Assembly: GCA_950295325.1 (NCBI GenBank)
Contig: OX485808.1
Span: forward strand, 1,366,501 to 1,430,500
Source of the DNA: Polytrichum commune
Taxonomy: Eukaryota > Streptophyta > Polytrichopsida > Polytrichales > Polytrichaceae
Direction of reading: 5' to 3'
DNA length: 64,000 bases
Shown here: in pieces, positions 50,246 through 63,153 of the stretch
Numbering within the stretch: position 1 is the stretch's first letter
Layout of the letters: each line of letters opens with the position of its first letter
Made by a program: the position numbers and the translations under genes
The notes under the pieces: generated by a model
What the model was told of the DNA's origin: nothing
The model's database searches: none
The model's input: the letters and a program-made list of their open reading frames with translations, nothing else

Positions 50246-51516
50246 TAGCAACTCCTTGGCTAAGTAGTGTGTAATCAACTAAGCACGATCCCTCCTCGGA
50301 TGGAACCCTTCGTGGCACCTCTCCCTTTTAGAACAATTGTTTCTAAATAACTTCTAATATTTATGATGAGTCGATGATTTACCCCCCCCCCCCCCCACAA
50401 ATAGGAGAAACACGCTTGAAAAGAGGGTATTGAGATGGCACATGAATTTTTTGATACGATTTGTGTTTGAGTTAGATTTGAAAAAATCTTGGATGAAGAG
50501 ACTCTCCATGTATGCTTGTCTTCTAGGGGTTCCACTTATCTATCAATCTATATTGCAAAAGATTTGCACTTTCAAATGTCATCTGTAGAACTTATTAGAA
50601 TTCAGGAAGCATTGTTCTAAGACAAGGTTCACCATCCCAACCCGCAGGTGTTAATTTTCACTTCTAAGAACATTTATAAAGTTTCTTATAAAATTTCTTA
50701 TAATCTTGAAAAATGCTTATAATGCAAAAGTAGCTCCCAAATAATGCTTCTTAGAAATAATGGTTTAGCAACTCCAAATCAAGTCCTAAAAACAGTGACC
50801 CCTACAAGTGCTACAGATAGTTGCCAGCTTGAAGAATGAACAAAATTGAGAATGCATCTAATATGTATCTACCACACCAAACAATGAGGAGTAATACCAC
50901 CTCGCTCTCAAGGGCTAGGGCGAAACTAACCTGTACACTGGATCCTTGGAGGCAAGGGTTTAAGCATCTAACAAAGAACGAGTGTATGGGTTGGTTTGCC
51001 CAAATCACTCTCAAGATGCACACGAGATGTTTCCAATTCTGTTGAGTAAGAGAAATGCGAACTTAGCTCCAGATGAAGTTGACTTAGTTCCACAAATCTC
51101 TATTCAAGGTTTAATATTCACACTGGAAGGAACTCTTAAGTGGACTTCTAGTTAACCCTACATAAATCCTTTACAAATTACAAATATCCACACTAGCTGG
51201 TGGAACTCCCATTCAACCATTCAATTTTGGTGGACATAATTTAATGAGCATGTAGAATTTATTGAAATTCTACATGTCTACAACTGCATTACATTCAGCT
51301 TCTTAGACTCTACCCTGAAATCTCCCTGCTTTCAAGCTATGTGATGATACCCAAAAACTGCAAGGTTGCAATCAAATCTGTTGCTTCGCAAGCACTTGTA
51401 ACACAAAATTGTAGCAGCAAAGGGAGATCGATCGAGCCACAATGCTGCTGAGACAGGACGGTTCTCCGCGAAGAATGACTCAAGAAGCATCGTATTGCGC
51501 GAGCTGAATCATGGCA
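50246..51516. other. Intergenic and probable ProT 3' region
   Basis: It contains a 15-base C run at 50382-50396 and no convincing gene. The last few hundred bases, beside the ProT stop codon at 51517, should hold its 3' UTR; no clear polyadenylation signal was picked out. Confidence 0.5.
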
Positions 51517-54500
51517 CTAGATGTCAGCGAATGCGTGGTAGAACACGGAGTCTTGGGCGATGTAGTGGAGGGAAGCCGCAACTGTGGCGAATGTGAGGAT
51601 GACCGCTGCGACGACGTTGAACCAATGCCAAACATAGCGCATCTTGCCGAATTTTTGGCCCTTCACCTGCCAATTCACCAATCACCAGCCCAAGACTTGT
51701 TAATTCTCGAACTCACTCCTCCTAAGTTGTTCATTCAAGTTTCAGAATCGGGAGGCTAGCCCAAAGTGAGAAAGATCAGCTCTTTCTCTTCAAACGATCA
51801 CATAGGGGCTCCCAATTCTGTTCACTACTGAATGGCAATAGTTTATGTGCACATAGTCCAATCTCATCTTACACATGCTTGTGCATTCTTTAGCCACATA
51901 TACATTAAGGCCACATACGTTACATGGATGGGAGGTTACATAAGTTAGTGCTAATTGCATAGACGAACGAGTGCTGACCTTGAGGTACATGTGATGGACG
52001 ATCCCCACTTCGAGGGAGAAGGCAGCCAGAGCTCCCGTCAGGGCGATGAAGTCTCCGAACAGGGGGAGGAGTGCCCCAAAGAAGGTAGTAATTGCGAGGT
52101 ATGCACCACGGGTGACGAAGCGGGTGAGCAAGTTGGAAGCCGAGTACTCGCCGGCAGTGTTCCTTCGGGTGACGAACCTCTCCAGTAGAAATGTGTCCAT
52201 AAATTCATAAATCGGAGTGGCAAAGATCTGCAACACAATATTTAGTCGCCACATTTCCGGCGTGTCATTGTAGTTCATTTCTAACTCACTTCCAATGCTT
52301 CGAATTCACAAAGAGGAGAAACATACTTTTATAAAGTGGAGCTTTGGTCAAGAGGGAATTCCATTGATAAACACCCATGTTGTCTAAATTAAAACAAAAA
52401 CTACTCTTTCAAAATGCCAATTGAAAACCAAATAGAAGCAATTTTTTTTTTGAAGACCATCCAGACCTCCCTAGGTTTTTGTTTTCACTTTGTAGTAGTC
52501 TTGGGAATGCTTGTAATACGAAAGCAACTCCAATTCGATAATAATTCTCTTAAAAAATGTTCTAGCAGCTCTAAATGACGTCCTGAGGACGCTTTACCCT
52601 TGCGGGCGCTACAAATAATGGATAACCCATGGCGGCCTCGAAGCAATATCCATGCTTATCCCATGTGGTGGCATGTCCTGAAAACTATATCCGGACCAAA
52701 ATGAGTAAGGTATGTGGGTGTTATTTGGTTCGTTTTTCATGTTCTCCAACTTCTACCGATAACATTTACACAACAAAACTCGTGTTGCATTAGCGAATCT
52801 ACGACAAAACATATGCAAAACCTGGATTGAAAATCGGACCTCCACTGATTTAGTCATGAGCATCGGAAGTGCATGCTTGTTGATTTCTTAATTGGAGACA
52901 TAGGTCCTCCCAATTGTGTTCACTATTGCGTGTAGAGTAGTTCATAATATTTAAATACGTAGTCCGATCTCTTCTAGACACGTGTCTTTGTGAAGTTTGC
53001 TATTTCATCCTCACCGAACCACATACCAATCAAATCTAGGGGTTCATTTAAGAAAACGAGCCACTTAAGAACCATCTACCTTAAGGCTTGTGCAGTCCAC
53101 TTACGTGAAGAGCTACCAGAGCTTGCAGAAAAGCTGCAATGTTGGTGGCGATGATGAGAGGCTTGGGTCCAGAAAGGTTGATGAGGACGTATGGGTAGAC
53201 GACGTTTCCATATGCCCAGTAGCCCACGAAAGTGAGAACAAAAAATGGGATCGTCCCAATCGTGAACTGCAACCACAGGGCCTTGTATATATTCGTGGTT
53301 GCTGGCCTTCTGATAGTTGCCTGCATCACAAGGTCATTCCCAAATCTTATGCATGTTAAATCCTCAGCAATCAACCAGGCCGGCTCAAAGTTATTAACCC
53401 TCAAAGTTTCACCGTCATTCCTCAATCTTTGATAATTTGTGTACTCTGAGTCCAACATGTAACGAATGATCCTGACCTGCATTTCCGGGAGAATCCCTGT
53501 GTTAAACGCAAAGGCTATTGTTGCTAATGCTCCAATTGCGTTGAATGCCTTGTCAGTATTATTCCCCAGCAAGGAGTAATCTCTGGGCGGAGCTTTCAGC
53601 CCTGCAACCATGACGAACGCCCTTCAGAGTGGAAATCTAAGGACCTATAATTCCTGTAATGAAACTGGTTTACTCAGAAGGACAGGGTGATTTGGAAGTA
53701 GGGATTGAGCGAATTACCATCCTGGATTGAGACTACGATTGCCACAACAGTGTAGAATAAGCTCAGGAGGAGCGAGAGTCCAGAAATGTATCGGAGTGCT
53801 GAAAGGTTGGGCACAATGGTTGCAAATACCACACAGACAACACCAGCAATGGCAATCCACCCCGAGAGGTGGACGCTCGTGATCCCCGCAATGGCCTGGT
53901 TAAGAGAATCAATCACATTGCAAATTATGTTGTCATGAGCAATGCATAATCAATATCTTAGAGTGCTTAATCATGATCCATAAAATTGCCAAGGAGGGAC
54001 AACCTACTACCTTCTCAATTTTCAAGTAGGCCTTGCATGGTTACATAGCAAACCATCATGTGTTGACCGTAGGATCTCCCCCTTCTAAGGAGATTTGTGT
54101 ACTTGAGCCAATCACTCCGTTCCCATCTAATAGATTAAATTTAAAAAATGTGAAAGTTTTAGAATTAGTGTGGAATATTCGAGCACCAGTCTACATTCAT
54201 TTTGTGGACCATGTAGCACATGCAAACTGGCTTAACCACGTTCATACACAATATGTTTTGAGGAACATAAGTTACAGATGTAGGAAGTCAATTAACCATG
54301 GGCCTCTAAGTCACTGTTGTAATTACCTTCAGAGCCTGTCCACAGAGAATAACTGTGCCAACATTCGCAATGCTGAGGTTAAAGTATTGAGTTATCCATG
54401 TCAATTTATACATTACCGGGCCTGTAAGAAATTCCAAGAGTGAGTAAGCACAGGAAAATTAGTCGGTGCAATTCTTAACTCATGGTGTGAAGCTTTGATT

Positions 54501-55174
54501 GATAAACAAACTACAACTGCAATTCATGAAGGTGTAGAAACTATGTAAGCTGCATTATTGTTGTAGTCAGGAAGAAAACTTACCGTATACATGGCCACAA
54601 AGATCACGATAACGGATGTGGCGAATGCCATCCACTTCGTGAAGGCCCCCAAGGAGGTAGTTGTTGTAGAGTGAGTAAACACCCCCAATGATGAAGAAAA
54701 TAGGTCCCATGACCCATCCCAAGTATGCCATAATTAGAGCCGGGTATCCTAAGATGAAGGCCGAGTTAATGGCGGCGACCAGGTGGAATCCGACCTCCCA
54801 CCAAGCATCTGCAGAAACATGAACAATACTGACAAGAAAGAATAATATGATGCTCATCTGAAAAAGTGTAACATTCTCCCACAGATGTTACGATTTACAA
54901 CGAAAGTCAGAAGTCATCAGGAACGCAACAGACCTTGGCCCACGCGATGAACAGTCTCCTTGCTACCGGAAATAACAAGCATTCGTGTAGAGGCGGTTCT
55001 CGCCGGAGGTCTCATGTCGCCATATTCTGTATCGACAGTCGGGTGGTCTGATCCAGCAACTGGGGAAATGGAATCCCTCATTGGGTGCCTGCTGCCATCT
55101 CCGACGCCTGGATCGACGACGTTACCCGCGACTTCATTGAACCTCTGGAACTCCAGAACGCCTTTGGAGCCCAT
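51517..55174 (-). CDS. Proline/compatible-solute transporter (ProT family), 8 exons
   Basis: Members of this amino acid/auxin permease branch carry proline, glycine betaine or GABA across the plasma membrane with protons. Exons, in transcript order: 54934-55174, 54584-54808, 54327-54421, 53718-53895, 53477-53601, 53105-53320, 51979-52227, 51517-51666. All junctions are GT/AG and in phase, giving 492 residues and a TAG stop. Diagnostic blocks are DAWWEVGFHLVAAINSAFIL, LHEVDGIRHIRYRDLCGHVY, WITQYFNLSIANVGTVILCG, VPNLSALRYISGLSLLLSLF, AFAFNTGILPEMQATIRRP, TFVGYWAYGN, FATPIYEFMD and the C-terminus YHAFADI. About ten membrane segments are expected. The N-terminal 80 residues are polar and longer than in typical ProTs of about 440 residues. 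The start chosen is ATG before GSKGVLEF; a nearby upstream ATG in the same frame is possible. Substrate is inferred from family only. Confidence 0.93.
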
Positions 55175-55540
55175 GACGATGATGGTGGGTCTACAAAGAT
55201 TCATCACCAGAAAATTTCAAACAAGTCTCCACAAAAATTCTTCTGTGTGCAAAAAGAAAATGAAATTACAAGGTTAGCCTGCACTGGACTGGAATGAATC
55301 ATGTTTTCTTTCTGGGGTGATGAACTCCAGGGCCCTTGTGTCAGCTTAACTTAGTAAATGTGGTCAGGATCTCTATACTGGGTTCTCTGCTTCAGCAAAA
55401 GGCAGTACAACTTCTTCTCATGCCGGGATATTGCCATCGATATCAGAAAACAAGGTCTTCGATCCTACTACATTCCCCGGTGGAATAAATGTGAAATGAC
55501 AATGATAACGACCACCTCATCATGCCAAAGAGGATCACTT
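55175..55540 (-). promoter_or_regulatory. ProT 5' flank
   Basis: Upstream of the ProT start codon, before the duplicated block begins. A CTTTGTAG just upstream of the start could be an acceptor of a 5' UTR intron, which is speculative. No TATA box was identified. Confidence 0.35.
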
Positions 55541-55544
55541 CCTA

Positions 55545-57535
55545 CAGCCCATGGACGGTCAGATAGAATGTCATATGATTTTGAGGCACGTCATCCTTAA
55601 GAATCATAGTGTTCGCTGTTATGTATCCTACTTCATGTCGTCGACGACGCAGCTTGGTTCTCCTGGAAGCTGGTCGACAGTAAGAAATGGGGAGAAAAGC
55701 GAAGGCGACCCAAATCTTCAAGCTCTCGAACACGCATCGGATAGTCTACCCCAACTCCAGAAACATTTCGGAGGATGTTTTCTGCAAGGATCCTTTTCAT
55801 GAGAATCCGAAGGAGAATATCGTCTTGATCAACCCTCTCCTGGACTGAGAGGAGTAGTACTCCGTGCATTTGAATTGACAGACATCGAGAGAAAAGTCGG
55901 GAATAATGAGCGGTGAATTCTTGTTAAGTTCTCAACCATATAACATTATCGCGAATATCGAATCACTCGACGTCGATGAGGTGCTGCTACTGACCGACGA
56001 CATCACACGAGAGAAACCTCACCGTCACCTCTATAATAAACCCAAATTTCTCTTTCTCTGAATCGAGTGATTACCCAGGATGCCAATGCATGCTTAAGCC
56101 CGAGAAATGAAGTCGAGTTAATACACACACCCCCCCCCCAAAAAAAGAAAAAAACTACAACAAGGAAAGCATCGAAGCAAGAGCCCACGTTAACGTCATA
56201 GTGCACCAAACCTACGTGCTTTCAGCATATCTGGGAATCATCCCCCAGTCGACATCATCAGCAATTGGAACCTCACAAAATTACATCATCACTTCTAAGT
56301 CTGATAAGGATCACGTCGACGGGGAACTACGCAACCATGCAGGAATTCCACTTAACACTCGACGTCGATGGGCTCCTGCTACGTACTGATCGACGACGAC
56401 ATCACATTAGAGAAGAAAAGTTACTCACCTTTACCTTACAATTTACCCTATTTTCTTTTTCTGCTACTCGAATGTTTACCCATCGTGGCAGTGCAGGCTA
56501 AGCCCTAGGATGAAATGAAGGCTTACGAAGGACTTCCTACGAAGACACAGAAAGCAGATAATCCCACAAGCATACCACAGACTTGCAGACGCCACAACGA
56601 TCTGTAGTGTCTTCGGGATAGAACCTTGCCATCGACACTGTCATCATTTAGAAACTCATGGATATCATGCCACCAAAATATCACACCCTACAATCTGTGG
56701 ACGTTTAGATAGATTGTGATATGATGTGGAGGCACTGGATTCATTGTTAACAATCACAGCGATCGCTGTATGTATCCTACTTCATGCCGTTGACGACGTA
56801 GCTGGTTTTTCCTGTAGCCTGGTCGATAGCAGAGAAAATGGGGAGACAAACAGAGCCCGAGGAGAGGCTTGACTCTTTTACGGTCATTAGGGGAACACAC
56901 ATCGAACACGCATCAGACAGTCTAATACCAACTGCAGAAACATCTCGGAAGAATGTGTTCTACAAGCAGCCTCTTCATAAGAAAGCGAAGTAGGGGGCAA
57001 TCGTCTCCATCAACCCTTGGCTGGACTGAAAAGAGTAGTACCTCGTGGAAAATGCTTTGCAAAAAGATCACAAAAGCACAAAACAAGAAGAGCATCGAAC
57101 CAAGAGCCCACATTAACGTCGCAGTGCAGAAATCCTAGCACCATGCAGCATGTCCGGGGAATTATCCCCCCGTCGACATCATCACAAATTAGAACCTCAC
57201 AGAATCACATCATCACCTCTACGTATCATAAGTATCACGAATCGAAGGGGAACTACGCAACCACACAGGAAAACCACAGAACACTAGATGTCGAGGAGCT
57301 GCTCCTACATACTGATCGACGGCGACACCACATCAGAGAAAGAAAAGTTACTCACCTTCACCATTACAATTCACCCCATTTTCTCCTGCTGAGTCTAATG
57401 TCTACCCATCGTGGCAGTGCAGGCTAAGCCCCAGGGATGAAATGAAGGCGATCTCCTAAGAAGACACAGAAAGCAGAAAAGTCCACAAGAAACACCACAG
57501 ACACGCAGACGCCACAACGATCTGTAGTGTCTCCG
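55545..57535. repeat. Diverged local duplication with a segment present three times
   Basis: Segment alpha (ATGTATCCTACTTCATG core) is at 55,545-55,880 and 56,692-57,060. Segment beta (from CTCCTGCTAC to CATCGTGGCAGTGCAGGCTA and GGATGAAATGAAG) is at 56,362-56,520 and 57,288-57,448, with a more diverged copy at 55,966-56,112. Segment gamma (GAAGACACAGAAAGCAGA to GATCTGTAGTGTCT) is at 56,541-56,612 and about 57,459-57,532. On the minus strand two copies keep a good splice-donor-like GGTGAGTAACTTTTCTT. Two minus-strand frames, GVLLLSVQERVDQDDILL and EVLLFSVQPRVDGDDCPL, are related. No gene family is recognised. Confidence 0.75.
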
Positions 57536-60500
57536 GGGAAGGACCTCGCTGTACGTCTAGATTGTCACCATTTAGAGACTCACAGAGCGTCATCACGTGT
57601 GGGGTCTCATACGGACCTAAACCAAGCATGGAACGACTCAACCACGCAAGGAAAGCACAAAAGACTCCACCATGCACGACCACAGACCGCACCTATCAGA
57701 CGCGGCATCCAACACTTTTGTCCCTGGCAGGAAAGGCCTACCTGGATGAACTCACAATAAAACAATACTTTTGCGTTGTAGCAGAAGGTGCGGCGCGAGA
57801 ACGAGATACGAACGCAAGCGTCGGCGAGGCAGCCCAGGATTGCAAGTCACAGACTTGCAAGGGCGAAGGATTCGCGAGGCTTATACACTGGAACTCTGGG
57901 AGGAGCGGGCACCCGTGCTGGCCTCGGCGGGTGGGCGAGCATGGTGGGGTCCACCACTTCCCTCCAAGTCTACCTTGGTAGGAGGGAACGATGAGTTAAG
58001 CCTAATAGGAGTGCTATAATAACTCTTTAATGAGAATGTAATTACTAATATTCTATGAAGCAAAGCCATTTATGTTCTATTATAATGTCCGAACAACCTA
58101 TTGAGCTTTTGTTAGTAAAAATAATTGGGAACTCCTGAGTAAGATCTCATTGCACCGCATAGCTCCAAGTAGTGACACACACTAATTGGGATAATCAATG
58201 TGGTGTGGATTGGTTGAAGCTGTGTTTTGTTTTTTTTTGCTATGGCCAACCCACCACTTGATATCGTTACTTGTTATATTTTCATCTTTGCTATAGCATT
58301 CTTTCTTCACTTTAGTGTGGGTACTTAATGAATGACATGGGTGGAGCATGTGTCCTTCTAACATTGGAGCTAACTTTGGAACATGTTCTCAAAGAATTTT
58401 TTATTTTCTAAACATGTGGATTGAAAATGATAATTTGGTTTAGTATATAAAAATTAGTTCAAAATAAAATGGCCCACAATAAAGAGGGAAAATAGTGCCA
58501 TTGCATAGAACAAGTACACGTGCGAGTGTTGGGGGTTGGGACAGGAGGGGTTGCACCACTTTCTTCCAAGCCTAGCTTAGTAGAGAGGTAGTAAGTTAAT
58601 TGAACACAACATCTCAAGCCGACTACACTGAATATTAGAGTTTGTCATTGGTGTGGATTGATAGTTAATGTTGATCACCATGTGCAAAGGGCCATGTACC
58701 ATATATGTTATACCATATTAAGAATTCATTTTATTTATCTCACATGGTACGAACTAATTTCTTGAAAGGATTTTTTTTTGATAAAAGTAATAATGGTCCA
58801 GATCCAATATTTTTTAAAAAATTAAAATTAAAATTTTTGATGCTTAAAGTTAGCGTGGAGTCTGGACCACATTCGATTTGAAAGTTCAAGAAACTTGGAT
58901 GTAGTATAGGCCCGTGATTGTTCAGTGACCCTTTGTTATCAACTTTTAAGCCTGGTTTGTGAGCCACCAAATGCATGACACCTGTACATATTATCCCTCT
59001 TTACCATATTTTAGGACTCTTTGAAATTCTAGTAACTTGTATCCTCAATCTACTAGCACATAACATTACTCAGTTGACGAGCTATGTTCATGGGCCCAAC
59101 AATAGATTTGAGAATAAAGACTATGGATGCGGGAATCCCACTTCTTCAGACTGAATTTGAAGTCAAGTTAGCTGAACACAACTCATTATCTTCCATTCTT
59201 CCATCCATATATATATATATATATATATCTTTCCTTGACATATTAAGTGTTGAGATCTTGCCCACGCCAACCTTGATTCAATATAAGTCTAGATTTCAAA
59301 TGCATGCCAAAGAGGACGCTAGATCTTGCAAAAAGCTCACCACTCATCATTCTGGTAGATGTATCTCTTTCACCACTGGTAGTTTGATCATTCTACAATT
59401 TCACCTTTGGCATCCTAAATACTTCAAACATCTCGGAGTATGACAAATGTATCACTTTAGCCAAAATTTATGAGACCACTTAGATTTCAAACTTGGATTT
59501 CCATGTTCCACAATGGGGACCCTCGGCCCCCACGCAAAACATCTTAATTATGGCTATTATTAACTGGATAGAACCCACCGCCAAAAGGGTTCAATTATAA
59601 CATGCACTTGATATTTAATATTTAATGAATGAATTCAAAACGGGTCATGTAGGCAACGAGACTCTTCATTCATGCTTGCTCCTTAGGAGCCGATCAATCT
59701 GTCTATCTATCTATGAATCATCTATCTAAAGAGAGACTCTGATTTGAACCTGTTGTTGATGTGCAATACGATATGGAATGCCATGCTCAACAAATTTTCC
59801 ATCAAATTTCACTCTAGTCTCTCATAAATACCGAGAATCAATACACGAGTACAAGTTGCAGCACTTGATGTCAAGTAGGTAAATATTTCTACCTAAATAT
59901 GCTGAACACGTCTTATAATTCATCATTCCATGTGTAATGAGTTTCTTATTAATTATCCACCATGCGTCTGTAGCTACCTGGGTGGGCTATTCATGAGTGT
60001 AGAAGTTAATCATAAGGATTTTCACCAAGAAATTGGGTACCATGCCGAGGTTTAGGGATCAGGTTCTTGTTTCATTTCGAACACACTGAACTGATTGCAA
60101 TGTGAGTAAATAAAGAGACTCAACGCTGCTACATATCAATTAGTTCACATTGGTGAGAACATGCGGAATGGCAGCCGGTTCCAGACAAGTTGATGTGAGA
60201 AATGTGTTGGGCCAAGATTTGCATTGATGGGTTGAATCTACAAACATCCGATGTCAAGCCCGAGGTGTCAACTATCTGCATCATCCACAGGGTCAGTGTC
60301 CTTGCATGAGAACCTAGTTTGGAGTTGTTAACCACTTTTAGGAAGCATTATTTCCGAGTTGTTTTCATATTGTCAGCATTTTGATCAAGATAGGATTGAG
60401 ACTAAAAGTTCTAAGTGATTTTATGAAATTTTCTCATTAGAAGTGAATAGATACCTAGGAGAACCGATCTGAATGGTGACTCGTGCTTCAGAAAAATGGC

Positions 60501-61085
60501 TTCTAATTAGTTCAAAAAGTCAACTTTTTGAAAGAATACATTTTTTGTCTTCTTACTATTTAGACACACAATTAATGATATCGATGGATTCCTCTGTATG
60601 ACCTCTTTCCAAGTATGTTGCTCCTCTTAGTGAAAGAAGAAATCATCAACTCATTGGAAACATTAGAAGTAATTTCGAAGCAAGTTATAGATTGAAAGCA
60701 ATGTTTTGGGGCCTTTGCACAGATGTGTATATCAAGCTGACACGTGGGGTGAGGCAAAAGTTGATTCAATTTTGTGGACTTCTAAATGCCACTTTTGGTC
60801 CAGCGAACCACCCAAAACCTCCTAGAAGAAGTAGGCTAACACAAAGTAACACACAACGCATGCTTTCCCCGACACCATGATCTTGTGCAATGTAGTGTAT
60901 TAGGCGTAGAAAGTTGTAGAAACAACTGAATCTGTAGGATATGGCGACACATAGCTAGTATTGCTGATCAGAGTACCAGACGTAGGAATATAGTATCATT
61001 ATATGATTATGTCAGATACTTAGCACTGTATTGCATTTGCAATAAAAGAAAAATTTCAACCTGTAAGCAGAGCCATAATTCTTTC
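57536..61085. other. Intergenic with dispersed repeats
   Basis: A GC-rich part at 57,780-57,990 ends in a segment (TCCACCACTTCCCTCCAAGT) with a diverged partner at 58,548-58,600. A family D repeat lies at 59,060-59,195. An (AT) microsatellite is at 59,207-59,228. No gene is recognised, including any 3' exon for the neprosin relic. Confidence 0.45.
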
Positions 61086-61129
61086 ACAGCTACTCAATGT
61101 GACAACAACATCATTCTGGATTGCATCAC

Positions 61130-61867
61130 CTCCAAGATACAACCACCAGCCAGGAAGGGCCGAGTGGAAGATGACCGTAACTAAAATGTCGTTCTCGTGG
61201 TTAGCCCATTCACCGTTAGCCCATTCACCGAGCGTAGTGTAGCTGGGGAGAGATTGGCCGAGCACCCATTTGTTGGTGGTTTGGATGAATGCGGAACACG
61301 TGAGGTCGATCGTAGCATCCAGTGGAGCGGTTGAAATTGGTGAAATTCAATACACCATGAGGTGGGGAAGCGAGTCACCGTGCAAACTCGGGTAGATCGT
61401 CCACCTGACCTCGGCGGAGTTCAACGTGTTGTCGGTGATGTAGTCGTTCATCACCCAGAGCTCCGACAGGCTGAACTCATTGGTCGGGTCTTCCAACACA
61501 GGGGCGTTCGAGCTCAACTCCGCCGCCGCCCTGCCCTAGCTGCCTCCGGAGTGCGGCATCAGTACTCTCGCATACTCGTGCGGTGGACCAGATATCTCGT
61601 CGGGATCTCGAAAAAGCTAGAGACAGATATGTTGTGTTTATGGTGCTTTCTCAGGAGTGGTTGAATGGGATCTCTTCGTTTCGCGGGGATGGAACCTTCT
61701 GGGCATATCTTGCTTTTTCCTCGACATGCATCTGCTTGTTGTGATGTAGAAATGCCGGGGGAGGACTTCGGATGATGTAACCTTAGAGAGCTGGATGGTG
61801 AGCGATGATTTGATGTTCGATGCGGACGCAGGCCACCCAGCTTCCATCGTCGATTTGGACTTTTCGC
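61130..61867 (-). pseudogene. Neprosin-domain protein relic (DUF239 type)
   Basis: Neprosins are secreted plant glutamic peptidases. In order on the minus strand: VQIDDGSWVACVRIEHQIIA followed by HHPAL, then a TAA stop (61,783-61,785); after a change of frame KICPEGSIPAKRRDP (near 61,700); then HEYARVLMPHSGGS, a TAG stop (61,537), GRAAAELSSNAPVLEDPTNE, FSLSELWVMNDYITDN, WTIYPSLHGDSLPHLMVY, a TGA stop (61,347-61,349), DLTCSAFIQTTNKWVLGQSL and ALPGWWLYLGG at a possible donor (61,129). These match the family pattern CPEGTIPIRR, HE.A, GA.A.LNVW.P.V..PNEFSLSQ.WV, GWQVYP.LYGD, and WW. The TAG and TGA fall where the family has Tyr and Trp, so both look like single-base nonsense changes. An upstream frame from 62,056 with LHLILSALRIQLLLSSA could be a signal peptide exon. 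The catalytic Glu residues were not assigned. Confidence 0.72.
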
Positions 61868-63153
61868 TACCGCTGGCCCATGTATGGGAATGTTGCGCTC
61901 ATCACTGTAAGCTTGGAGACTTCTAGACCGAATTGGAGTGTACTGTTGGAACTCGAGAACTATTCCTTGTGCGGAGCTCAACAAAAGCTGAATTCGTAAG
62001 GCTGAGAGAATCAAGTGTAAACGTCGACACTCTGTAGCTCTCCCAAATTGCTCCATCGTGTAGATGCGAACCTGTCTTCTACATCTGTGGGTTCAACATT
62101 GCCAAGGGCAATTTGTTAGAGAATGTTACTCTGGGCCCAACAGCTTAGGTTTTAGCAAACGCATCTCTCTTCAATACAAGTGCAGTGAACGATATGCAAT
62201 AGGATGCACATGCTTAGATGATTCAATGATATCCAGAAGCATGAGGTGAACAAACGATTTCATTCTTGGTGAAGTACTGAATTTGCTACGTCTGCACCAG
62301 ATTGAGACAAAGCAAAGAGTATATGGAATATCCAACACTGTAACGTAAGAAGGTGTGCACTTATAAAGAGCATCCTGCAGGCATATTACATCGAAGCTCC
62401 CTGCCTTTATGTGTGTACCAAATTTGCAGTATTCTCCTGGATTCCATCATGCACTAAAAAGCCGAAATGAATTATCCAGAAAAAACTCTGGTGAATTGAT
62501 TTGGCATGACAAAACAATTCACATTATACCATGGAAAATGTAGAGACTACTCCTGGGCACAGGATGTCGACGATTTCCACCTCAATTGCTGGCGATTATA
62601 GAACAGATCAAGTTATAACCAGATTACAGCTGGAAATCCGACATGGCAAGCTTACCAACGAAAGTACAATAATATTCTACAGCATCAGAACACAATCATC
62701 ACTAGGTAACACGCAGCTAAGGACGAATCTGAGCACAAACAAAAAGTAGGTCGAGACCACGAAGAACAAACCAGAAGCGGGCGCCGTGTGGTGCAATCGA
62801 GCATGCCGTGAAGAAACCGCAGAGCCGGATCTCCCCAAAATCTTGTGATAAACTCACTGTTCATTAGACTATAAGTAGCGACACTATGTGGCGGCTCTAA
62901 CACACCTATTATCTCTCCTGCCAAGATCGAATCAGTCACCTCGGTAGCTGGGTGCGTCATGTATTCCCTTACTATGTGCACCAAACTTGTTGCGAATTCC
63001 ATTGTGAAGGGGCGGATCGATGTGATTCACATTAGAGTAAAATCGGGAAATGCATATTCAGTTAATTCGATTTGCGTAGGCTGTAGAACAATGCTGTCCT
63101 TGTCCAGATTTTAGTTGGATTAATTGTGTGATTGTCGCAGTTGTGCAGATAAG
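61868..63153. other. Region between neprosin relic and S1-like gene
   Basis: A minus-strand frame at 61,559-62,056 starts with a hydrophobic stretch and may include the first exon of the neprosin relic. A minus-strand frame at 62,685-63,002 (105 codons) faces the S1-like gene head to head across about 150 bases, but I do not recognise it. Confidence 0.4.
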
